Positions 38,034 through 44,728 of a DNA stretch of 64,000 nt are shown piece after piece. Location of the stretch: NCBI RefSeq assembly GCF_900177375.1, contig NZ_FWZU01000002.1:62001-126000 (forward strand). The letters are read 5' to 3'. Position 1 is the first letter of the stretch. Each line of letters begins with the position of its first letter. The notes beneath the pieces were generated by a model. That model did not search any database. It had not been told where the DNA came from and worked only from the letters and a program-made list of their open reading frames with translations. The DNA is from Desulfovibrio gilichinskyi (lineage in GTDB: Bacteria; Desulfobacterota; Desulfovibrionia; Desulfovibrionales; Desulfovibrionaceae). Position numbers and translations under genes: made by a program.

Positions 38034-39437
38034 TCAGCTTTTACTGTGTCTCGTCAACAAAGCAATACATTCAATATGCGCAGTGTGCGGGAACATATCT
38101 ACTGAGCTGAACTTCGTAAGTGTGTACTTTTCTTCCAGTCTTTCTGCATCACGTGCGAGAGTTGACGGATTGCAGGATACGTAAACAATCTTTTCAGGAG
38201 CCAATGATAGTATACGTTCAAGAGTAGGGGCCGGAACACCGCTTCGCGGAGGGTCTAATACAATTATATCCGGCTTCGGCAGTTCTGTTGGAACTTCGCC
38301 TTCGTTTGATAAGTTGGCGGTGATATACTGGCTGTTTTCAATTCCGTTCAGTTTGGCATTTTCTCGCGCAGAGAGGACTGTTTCCTTGGAAATTTCGAAC
38401 CCGATAACTTTTTTTACATTGCTCGCCATAAACATGCCGATTCCGCCCGATCCGCAGAACAGGTCATAGACAACATCCGTTGCAGCAGGTGATGCAATAT
38501 CTAAGCATCTTTGGAAGAGGACTTCTGCTCCGGAGGAGTTGGTTTGGAAAAATGCGTTGGGGCTGATTTTATAACTGACAGATCCGCCGTCGGATTTTTT
38601 CAAAGTTTCAGTGATAAACGGTTCTCCGGTCAGAGAAATAAGGCGTTCACCTGAGGCAATGTCCGGTCTGCCGATGCGGGTTGAGTGCGCAAAGGTTTTA
38701 AGATTTGGAATCTTGGCAAACAGAAGTTCTTCAAGTCCTTTGATGGGACTGTGAGTTTTTGAAGGAGCGGTGATCACATGGATCATTATTTTGCCGCTAT
38801 CGTGAGAAACGCGGACAACAAGTTTACGCCAATATCCACCTTTGCCATGTCTGAATGTTCCGAACTCGCTTTTAGTGCAGTACTCTTCTACTAAAGCCGG
38901 AATGTTCCGGCAGGACTCAGGTAAGAGCGGGCAGGAGCTGACGCTTACAACTTCGGTTTCCGATCCGCGTTTTTTAAATCCTACAGAGAGCTCTTTTCCA
39001 TATCCCTGAAAAGAAAAATCCATTCTATTGCGGTAACCGGTCTGAAGAGGAGAACCTATGGTGTCTTGACCCATACCTTCAGTATCTTTCGTTATTTTGC
39101 CTATTCTTGCCAAAGTATCACTGACCTGCCGACCTTTCCAGTAAATTTGAGAACCGTAAGCAATGTCCTGATGCAGGCATCCGCCGCAGATTCCGAAGTG
39201 TTCACAAAAAGGAGTGGCTTCTTCTTTCGATGGGGTTATGACTTCAAGCCGTTTAGCGAAGGCAAATCTTTTTTTGAGCTTAGTAATTTCGCAGCGCAGC
39301 ACCTGTCCGGGCACTGCGTTATCAACAAAAATAGTCAATCCTTCATGGCGGGCAATGCCCTGGCCTCCGAAAGCTAAAGACTCAATCTCAATTTCTATAG
39401 TACTGCCCTTTGCAAGGGCATTGTTTTCATTAGTCAT
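38034..39437 (-). CDS. rlmD: 23S rRNA (uracil-C5)-methyltransferase, RumA family
   Basis: A 467-residue SAM-dependent methyltransferase of the RlmD/RumA/RlmC family that makes 5-methyluridine in 23S rRNA. It has an N-terminal TRAM domain (1-65), an Fe-S motif (CEHFGICGGCLHQ, near 78-90) with a later Cys, SAM motifs (VVYDLFCGSGGIGMFMA), the IVLDPPRSG motif and the catalytic Cys in YVSCNPSTLARD near 425. The family members that target U1939, U747 or tRNA U54 are hard to separate by eye; RlmD is the most likely from length and the TRAM plus Fe-S layout. Divergent from the small gene at 39476. Confidence 0.85.
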   Translation of the reverse strand: MTNENNALAKGSTIEIEIESLAFGGQGIARHEGLTIFVDNAVPGQVLRCEITKLKKRFAFAKRLEVITPSKEEATPFCEHFGICGGCLHQDIAYGSQIYWKGRQVSDTLARIGKITKDTEGMGQDTIGSPLQTGYRNRMDFSFQGYGKELSVGFKKRGSETEVVSVSSCPLLPESCRNIPALVEEYCTKSEFGTFRHGKGGYWRKLVVRVSHDSGKIMIHVITAPSKTHSPIKGLEELLFAKIPNLKTFAHSTRIGRPDIASGERLISLTGEPFITETLKKSDGGSVSYKISPNAFFQTNSSGAEVLFQRCLDIASPAATDVVYDLFCGSGGIGMFMASNVKKVIGFEISKETVLSARENAKLNGIENSQYITANLSNEGEVPTELPKPDIIVLDPPRSGVPAPTLERILSLAPEKIVYVSCNPSTLARDAERLEEKYTLTKFSSVDMFPHTAHIECIALLTRHSKS

Positions 39438-39439
39438 AT

Positions 39440-39469
39440 TTGACAGTTCTCCTTGAGCCGCTGTATCTT
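39440..39469 (+). promoter_or_regulatory. Candidate sigma70 promoter of the small plus-strand gene
   Basis: A perfect -35 box TTGACA (39440-39445) and a TATCTT -10 (39464-39469, four of six matches) are 18 nt apart. The expected start of transcription, about 7 nt on, falls at the ATG of the next gene (39476), so the message may be leaderless. No Shine-Dalgarno sequence precedes that ATG. Confidence 0.45.
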
Positions 39470-39475
39470 TGGCTC

Positions 39476-39784
39476 ATGATTGATAAAGCAACCGCTCTCG
39501 AGTCGGTGCTGCGGAAGTTAAAAACGCTTCCTGTAGGGCACTGCATAGACCTGCGAACATACAAACGCAACCGTTCTCTGCTTCTTATACACTATCAGAG
39601 CGAGAAGTTCATTATATATGAAGAGGGTTACGAGTCGATTGAGCATACTGTAACGTTGAAAGAAATACGCAAGACCTTGAAAAATCTCTTTAAGGTTGAA
39701 TTTCCACGCAGTAATAAAATTAGAATGTATGAACTTGGTAAATATGACGATTCTATGCGTGAACGGGATATTAAGAAGTTATAA
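39476..39784 (+). CDS. Small conserved-looking protein of unknown function
   Basis: A 102-residue cytoplasmic protein with mixed charge and no membrane segment or recognised motif. It begins MIDKATALESVLRKLKTLPV and has a basic C-terminal third (LKEIRKTLKNLFKVEFPRSNK). An upstream in-frame TTG at 39440 is part of the -35 box and is not used here. It is divergent from rlmD with only 38 nt between, which fixes its promoter in that gap. Codon use resembles its neighbours. Nothing in the sequence gives a function; a nucleic-acid-binding role is only a guess from charge. Confidence 0.65.
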   Translation: MIDKATALESVLRKLKTLPVGHCIDLRTYKRNRSLLLIHYQSEKFIIYEEGYESIEHTVTLKEIRKTLKNLFKVEFPRSNKIRMYELGKYDDSMRERDIKKL

Positions 39785-39876
39785 ATTATCGATCTTTACT
39801 TGCAAAAAAAGCGTATTCTGAATAGAGGAACAGAGTTGTAACTGGATTTATATATATCATACGGCAGGAGATTTTT

Positions 39877-40605
39877 ATGTTTAAAAGAACGTTTTTAATG
39901 ATGTTTGTGTTCCTAATTTTTGCAAGTACAGCTTACGCCGAAGAAGCGGCTGAAAACAGTACTGAAGTTAATGCAACGTCGACTGTAAGTGCTGCATTTC
40001 CTGTTCAAGTTGTTCCCGCAGACTATAAGGAAGAGGGCGTTGCTTCGTGGTATGGTGAGGAATTTCAAGGTAAAGTCACTGCAAGCGGCGAACCGTATGA
40101 TATGGATAAGCTGACAGCCGCTCATAATTATCTTCCGCTTGGCGTAAAAGTTACTGTGACTAATTTAGATTCCGGAAAAAGTGCTGATGTCACTATAAAT
40201 GATAGAGGGCCGTTTGTGCCTGACCGTATAATTGATCTTTCACGCGCTGCCGCAGATAAACTGGGCTTTACTGATGTCGGCAAAGCGAATGTACGTATTG
40301 AACCTTACCGTCCTGAAGAGAAAGTAGAAGTTGTTGCAAAGCCTGCTGAGCATAAACTTTACGGATCATTTTATATTCAAGTCGGCGCATATAAGGTTAA
40401 AGAAAATGCTGACAGGCTCATTGAGCGGCTTGAAAAGGCCGGGTTCCATAATGCCAGAATTGTACGGATTGTGACTGACAGTGCTCAAATCTTCAAGGTT
40501 CAGCTTGGAATGTATAAATCTCTTGCCAGTGCACGTAAGGCCAATCTTAAAATAGGTCCGGGGTTTCCGGGAACGTTTATACTTGCTGATGTGATTCAGT
40601 ATTAA
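39877..40605 (+). CDS. rlpA: RlpA-type septal lytic transglycosylase with SPOR domain
   Basis: A 242-residue exported protein. The signal peptide (MFKRTFLMMFVFLIFASTAYA) has no lipobox Cys, so the protein is probably soluble in the periplasm rather than a lipoprotein. The double-psi beta-barrel domain (about 50-150) starts GVASWYGEEFQGKVTASGE and keeps the catalytic candidates His in TAAHNYLPLG and Asp in INDRGPFVPDRIIDLS. The C-terminal SPOR domain (about 165-240, GSFYIQVGAYKVKENADRL) binds denuded glycan at the division site. Family enzymes cleave naked glycan strands during daughter-cell separation. AGGAG precedes the ATG by 6 nt, and a terminator follows. Confidence 0.93.
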   Translation: MFKRTFLMMFVFLIFASTAYAEEAAENSTEVNATSTVSAAFPVQVVPADYKEEGVASWYGEEFQGKVTASGEPYDMDKLTAAHNYLPLGVKVTVTNLDSGKSADVTINDRGPFVPDRIIDLSRAAADKLGFTDVGKANVRIEPYRPEEKVEVVAKPAEHKLYGSFYIQVGAYKVKENADRLIERLEKAGFHNARIVRIVTDSAQIFKVQLGMYKSLASARKANLKIGPGFPGTFILADVIQY

Positions 40606-40632
40606 AATTTATATTTTCAGATTAACAGTCGG

Positions 40633-40672
40633 AAAAAATCCCGCGTTCGAATTTTCGAACGCGGGATTTTTT
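40633..40672. terminator. Bidirectional terminator between rlpA and fxsA
   Basis: A long perfect stem (aaaaaatcccgcgttcga / tcgaacgcgggatttttt) with a 4-nt loop lies between the convergent stop codons. The A and T runs let it work on both strands. Confidence 0.92.
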
Positions 40673-40683
40673 TAGGTCAATTT

Positions 40684-41184
40684 TTATTGAAGAGGTTTGT
40701 CTTTATCGTCAGGGCTGTGAGCTTCAATATCAATCACGTTTTCGATTTTTTGCGAGCTAGGTTCCTGATTGGTCCAGGCTTTGAATTCTGTGTGCTGGTA
40801 GGTCATGTGTACATTCGGACTTTTTTTCCAGTCTACCATTTTAATGCGTAACCACCGTTTAAAATATCCGCGTGTCAGCGGGAAGAGCAGAAGCAGTCCG
40901 AGTGTATCAGTGATGAATCCGGGAGTGAGCAGGGTGAGTCCTGCTGCAAAAATGATAACTGCATCAAGAATTTCTTCGGCGGGCATTATGCCTTGATCCA
41001 TGTTCTCGCGAACCTTCTGCATCGCAGCCATTCCTTGCGAACGGGCAAGTGCCGCTCCGACAAAGGCTGTAAGCAAAACCAACATAACTGTATTAAGTGT
41101 GCCTAGTTCGCCGCCGATCTTAACAAGAAGATATAAATCAAATATTGGAACAAGAACAAAGGCTAAAAAGAGTTTGCCAAGCAT
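40684..41184 (-). CDS. fxsA: FxsA-family membrane protein
   Basis: A 166-residue inner-membrane protein with three to four hydrophobic segments (about 3-20, 29-48, 75-105). It matches FxsA, known in E. coli for its dosage effect that relieves F-plasmid exclusion of phage T7; its cellular job is unknown. Signatures are MLGKLFLAFVLVPIFDLYLL near the start and PGFITDTLGLLLLFPLTR near 94. The longer frame from 41253 is rejected because GGAG stands 7 nt before the ATG at 41184. It follows the TauE/SafE gene by 25 nt, so the two are probably an operon. Confidence 0.88.
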   Translation of the reverse strand: MLGKLFLAFVLVPIFDLYLLVKIGGELGTLNTVMLVLLTAFVGAALARSQGMAAMQKVRENMDQGIMPAEEILDAVIIFAAGLTLLTPGFITDTLGLLLLFPLTRGYFKRWLRIKMVDWKKSPNVHMTYQHTEFKAWTNQEPSSQKIENVIDIEAHSPDDKDKPLQ

Positions 41185-41209
41185 TAATTTTCTCCGTGCT
41201 TTAAAAATC

Positions 41210-41935
41210 TTATCCGATGCTTTCAAAAATAAGCATGATTCCCATGAAGACAAGCAGAATCATAACCATTCTTTTGTATAGTTCGTCGGAAATTTTTCCT
41301 GCAAGTGAATACCCAAGGGAAACGCCTAGCAGTACTGGAATAAGAGAAGCAAGAAAAAGTTTAAAAACATAAAAAGTAGTTATGCCGCTTATTAAGTGTC
41401 CCGCAGCTCCAAAAGTTGCCGAGGTTATAAAGAATCCGGCAAGAGTTGATTTAAGCTCATCTTTTTCCCAACCCATAACCGCAGCATAAATAATGGCAGG
41501 AGGGCCGCCTGCACTGACTGTGGCTGTGAGAAAGCCAGTTGAAAACCCTCCAAGCAGTCCCCATGAAGGATGTAATTTTAGAACTACAGGTTTAATAAGC
41601 AGGGAATACGCAGCATATCCGGTAAGGAGTACACCGAGTAAAAACATAATAATATCAGAATTTACTTGTTTAACAACAATAGTTCCGAAGATAGCTCCGG
41701 GAATACTGCCTATGGTTAGCGGAAGAACTTTTTTAAGATCAATCTTTGCTCTCAGGTTGAGAACCATTTTAAGATTAATGATAACTCCGCACAAAGTGCA
41801 GACTGCCACAGCTGTTTTGATATCAAGGACAAATGCAAGCAGGGGCATGGCGATCATTGCTGATCCGAACCCTGTTAAACCTTGCAAAAATCCTGCGCTG
41901 AGGAAAATTAGTGGAACAAGGATAAATGGTGTCAT
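41210..41935 (-). CDS. TauE/SafE (TSUP) family permease
   Basis: A 241-residue membrane protein with about seven to eight hydrophobic segments and the two family motifs, GFLQGLTGFGSAMIAMPLLAF-like at the N terminus and GFSTGFLTATVSAGGPP near 130. TSUP proteins move sulfite, sulfonates, sulfoacetate or other small anions. In a sulfate reducer a sulfur anion is attractive, but the sequence does not decide. It is paired with fxsA downstream. The selenoprotein candidate ends 72 nt upstream on the same strand. Confidence 0.85.
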   Translation of the reverse strand: MTPFILVPLIFLSAGFLQGLTGFGSAMIAMPLLAFVLDIKTAVAVCTLCGVIINLKMVLNLRAKIDLKKVLPLTIGSIPGAIFGTIVVKQVNSDIIMFLLGVLLTGYAAYSLLIKPVVLKLHPSWGLLGGFSTGFLTATVSAGGPPAIIYAAVMGWEKDELKSTLAGFFITSATFGAAGHLISGITTFYVFKLFLASLIPVLLGVSLGYSLAGKISDELYKRMVMILLVFMGIMLIFESIG

Positions 41936-42007
41936 AAAAATACTATGGAGTGAAAAAACTGCCTGCGGGAGGCGAGTCTGTTCGAAATTTGGTTGAGATT
42001 TAAGAGA

Positions 42008-42232
42008 CTAGTATTTGCGAAGTACTAAAAGAGTTTTATGGTTGTGTACGGAAGTTTCGCTTATGACTTTAGCTTTTTTGACATCGGCGATAATGTCGAT
42101 TCTGTTGCGCTGGCCCAGGGCTATTTCTACGGATAAGGTTTCACCTGAATTAAGATCTTTGAGACGCGAACTCGTCTCTATGAATCCTGTTCAACAGTCG
42201 GCCCAGCAGACAATTGGTTCATTATTATTCAT
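42008..42232 (-). CDS. Candidate selenoprotein with in-frame TGA (Sec14)
   Basis: Reading the TGA at 42191-42193 as selenocysteine (U) gives 74 residues beginning MNNNEPIVCWADCUTGFIET and ending TAG. The Sec follows a Cys-x3-Cys pair, a redox-like arrangement. The part after the TGA is a plausible charged beta/alpha protein (LSVEIALGQRNRIDIIADV), yet it has no in-frame ATG, GTG or TTG, so it cannot be made without reading through the TGA. A hairpin of SECIS type follows the TGA (42161-42178). The ribosome site is weak (GAG 10 nt before the ATG). The alternative is a short decayed gene. I do not recognise the family; a thiol or selenol redox role is only inferred. Ordinary gene callers would miss it or call an antisense frame at 42015-42284. 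Confidence 0.7.
42161..42178 (-). promoter_or_regulatory. Bacterial SECIS-like hairpin
   Basis: On the minus strand a perfect 6-bp stem GAGACG / CGTCTC encloses the loop AGTTCG, with G at the second loop position. The loop begins 18 nt after the TGA, inside the 16-37 nt window used for bacterial SECIS elements, which bind SelB. Confidence 0.65.
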
Positions 42233-42250
42233 AGTGGTTGATCTCGAAGT

Positions 42251-42282
42251 AAGGGCCGGATTCCTTACAGAATCCGGCCCTT
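42251..42282 (-). terminator. Hairpin after the S1-domain gene
   Basis: A perfect 12-bp stem (aagggccggatt / aatccggccctt) with an 8-nt loop starts 5 nt past the S1 gene stop. It lacks a T run on the minus strand. The selenoprotein ATG follows 18 nt later, so some readthrough from the S1 gene would be the simplest way to transcribe it. Confidence 0.65.
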
Positions 42283-42287
42283 GAATA

Positions 42288-43793
42288 TTATTTCTTATTT
42301 TTCATGGCTTCTTGGAGTTTCATTCCAAGAAGTCCGCCGAATCCACTGGAGTCGCCGGAAGTAGTGACTTTGGGTTCAGCAGCTTTACGCGGTGAAGATT
42401 TTTTAGGAGCAGCAGGTTTTGCATACTTCTTCCAATCTGTATCTTCTTTAGGTTCGCCTGTGGTCAGGGTTACCTTGCGGTCAGCTAAGTTGATTTCTTC
42501 AATGGTCAGTTTAACTTTCTGGCCTGGAGTCAACGCTTCCAGCTCATTTTTCCTTTCTGAGCGGGTAATACGTGACATGGGCAGAAGGCCGGTAATTCCA
42601 GGAGCAAGGCTTACGAAAATACCGAATTCGGCTTTATTTTCGACAACGCCTTCAACTTCTGTTCCGACTTTGAAAGATTCCGCCGCGTCAAGCCATGGAT
42701 CACCTTCAGCATCTTTCATGCTGAGCGCAATACGGCGTTTAACGAGGTCAAGATCTTTAATCATGACGGAAACTTCCTGTCCGGCAGTGACTTCTTCACT
42801 TGGTTTGTGAACGCGCTTGGTATAGCTCATTTCAGAAATATGAACTAAACCTTCGATGCCTGGTGCGATTTCAACAAATACGCCGAAATCTGTGCAACGG
42901 GCAACTGTTCCGGTAACCTTGTCGCCGGATTTAAACTTTTCACCGACTTCGTCCCAAGGGTCAGCCTGAAGCTGCTTGAGAGAAAGACTGATCTTAAGTC
43001 CTTTTCCGTCCTTACGCGGTTCCATGGCAAGGATTCTGACAGTGATGTCATCACCTGGCTGAACGATGTCTTCGGGCTTAGCAGATCGTGACCAGCTAAG
43101 TTCTGACACGTGGACCATTCCTTCCACTCCGGGGACAAGTTCCACAAATGCGCCGAAGGCCATAAGTTTGGTAACTTTACCTTCAAGAACTGCTCCAGGC
43201 TCAACCTCCGCGATGAATTTCTCGCGGGATTTTTCCTGTTCAACCTCAAGAAGAGCTCTGCGGGAAACAACTACGTTGCGTCCGCCTTCCTCAAACTTGA
43301 TGATCTTGAAATTGTGTGTTTCACCCACGTATTGTTCCGGGGTTTCCACGAAAGTTGCGTCAATCTGGCTGACGGGGCAGAACACCTTGCGGTGCATCAT
43401 GCTGACTCTGAAACCGCCTTTGCAGGTTTCCATAACCTTGCCTTCTACCGGTAGGCCGCTTTCATATGCATCGTTGAGCATATTGAGGCCGCCTGCGCCG
43501 GACATGGCTTTGGATAGGCTGATTCCATTATTGTCAATGGAGATAACGTAAAGTTCTACGGCATCTCCTTCCTTAACGGTCAGTTCGCCTTCTGAATCAG
43601 TAAGCTCGTCACGGTTAACTATTCCGTCAACTTTTGAGCCTGTGTCTACAAACACAGAGTCTTTAGTGACTGAAATTACAGTTCCTTTAACTAGATCACC
43701 GACCTGAAGGTTGTCGTTTGATTCTGACTGAAAAGCTTCAAACAGTTCGGCAAAGTTTTCTTCGCCATTTGCTTCCAAGTTATGCTCGGACAT
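42288..43793 (-). CDS. S1 RNA-binding repeat protein (ribosomal protein S1-like)
   Basis: A 501-residue protein with five S1 repeats, at about 28-95, 112-180, 199-272, 288-358 and 372-442. Repeats 3 to 5 carry the strongest pattern (GxVxxxxxFGxFVEL.PG.EG.VH.SE). A basic, Pro/Ala/Ser-rich tail follows (KKYAKPAAPKKSSPRKAAE). Family role: binds mRNA on the 30S subunit and helps initiation, especially on weak ribosome sites. It has one repeat fewer than E. coli S1 (557 residues), so rpsA is likely but not certain; a second S1-like protein may exist elsewhere. AGGAG lies 8 nt before the ATG. Confidence 0.88.
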   Translation of the reverse strand: MSEHNLEANGEENFAELFEAFQSESNDNLQVGDLVKGTVISVTKDSVFVDTGSKVDGIVNRDELTDSEGELTVKEGDAVELYVISIDNNGISLSKAMSGAGGLNMLNDAYESGLPVEGKVMETCKGGFRVSMMHRKVFCPVSQIDATFVETPEQYVGETHNFKIIKFEEGGRNVVVSRRALLEVEQEKSREKFIAEVEPGAVLEGKVTKLMAFGAFVELVPGVEGMVHVSELSWSRSAKPEDIVQPGDDITVRILAMEPRKDGKGLKISLSLKQLQADPWDEVGEKFKSGDKVTGTVARCTDFGVFVEIAPGIEGLVHISEMSYTKRVHKPSEEVTAGQEVSVMIKDLDLVKRRIALSMKDAEGDPWLDAAESFKVGTEVEGVVENKAEFGIFVSLAPGITGLLPMSRITRSERKNELEALTPGQKVKLTIEEINLADRKVTLTTGEPKEDTDWKKYAKPAAPKKSSPRKAAEPKVTTSGDSSGFGGLLGMKLQEAMKNKK

Positions 43794-43896
43794 TCTCTGT
43801 ACTCCTGGAGGGAAAAGTCATCGCGACAGATGTGTTTTTTAGTGACGCGAACATTGGGAACCTAACGGTATTGGAAGCATTTTTCAAACGATTTAT

Positions 43897-44661
43897 TCAA
43901 GATATTTTCGGTAATGATTTTCCATAGAGGGCAGAACCGAGTGCTCCGACCATATCCGGCCCTTCCGGGATGAGTGGTTTGATGCCAAGAGCCTGTGTTA
44001 ACATGTTGATAACACAAGGATTGTTTGCAACGCCTCCTGCAAATACAAACGGTTCGTGTAGGCCGACTCTATGCAGCATATTTGTTGTGCGGCGAACAAT
44101 GGAAGCATGTAAACCAAGGGCAATATCACGCGGATTTTTGCCTTGGGCCATCAAAGAGGTCGCTTCTGTCTCCGCAAAAACAGTGCACATGCTGTTTATT
44201 GTGAGCGGCTCAGTCCCCCCAAGTGCGTAATTTCCGAATTCTTCAATGGGGATTTGAAAAACAGTTGAGAGATGTTCAAGAAATTTTCCTGTTCCGGCTG
44301 CGCAGCGATCATTCATTTCGAATTTGGCAACCTTGCCGTCTTTCATAAGTGAGATTGCTTTAGTATCCTGCCCCCCGATATCGAGAATGGTGCGAGCGTC
44401 CGGGAAAAGGTGCGAAATGCCGAGTGCGTATGCTTTTATTTCAGTCAGTGATACGCAGGGGACTTTGCATATTTCTTCGGTTACAAGCTTTCTGCCGTAG
44501 CCTGTTGCGGAAATCAGATCAGCTTTAACTCCGTCCAGAATGATTTTTAACTGTGAGGCGGGATCGAAAGTTGTGGGGAGCTTGCGTTCCAGTACTATTT
44601 TATTGTCATTAAGAAGTACTAATTCCATTGATCGTGAGCCGATATCAATTCCAGCAATCAT
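43897..44661 (-). CDS. BadF/HgdC-type ATP-dependent reductase (activator) of a double-cubane protein
   Basis: A 254-residue ASKHA-fold ATPase of the 2-hydroxyglutaryl-CoA dehydratase activator family. It has phosphate loops GIDIGSRSMELVLL at the start and LDIGGQDTKA near 96. The two cysteines that hold the [4Fe-4S] cluster across the dimer are seen in NDRCAAGTGKFLE and INSMCTVFAETE. Such proteins pass electrons to a partner with ATP hydrolysis. The partner gene lies 67 nt upstream. The start is set at ATG 44661, which begins the conserved MIAGIDIG; the longer frame from 44700 runs through the intergenic hairpin. Confidence 0.88.
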   Translation of the reverse strand: MIAGIDIGSRSMELVLLNDNKIVLERKLPTTFDPASQLKIILDGVKADLISATGYGRKLVTEEICKVPCVSLTEIKAYALGISHLFPDARTILDIGGQDTKAISLMKDGKVAKFEMNDRCAAGTGKFLEHLSTVFQIPIEEFGNYALGGTEPLTINSMCTVFAETEATSLMAQGKNPRDIALGLHASIVRRTTNMLHRVGLHEPFVFAGGVANNPCVINMLTQALGIKPLIPEGPDMVGALGSALYGKSLPKIS

Positions 44662-44681
44662 TTTTAACTCAGCTTGTTGAT

Positions 44682-44707
44682 ATGAGGGGCGGTAAACCAC
44701 CCCTCAT
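44682..44707 (-). repeat. Intercistronic hairpin between the two reductase-system genes
   Basis: The minus-strand transcript can form an 11-bp stem (AUGAGGGGUGG / CCGCCCCUCAU) with a UUUA loop. The one non-Watson-Crick position is a U-G wobble on this strand, but a C-A mismatch on the other, so the structure favours the minus-strand RNA. No T run follows. It may tune processing or the ratio of the two proteins. Confidence 0.5.
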
Positions 44708-44728
44708 ATTATTTATCTGCAGGATCGT

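Noticed and set aside
42015-42284. Plus-strand frame of 89 residues
   Set aside because: It is antisense to the selenoprotein candidate and to the S1 gene hairpin, has no ribosome site, and its sequence resembles no protein.
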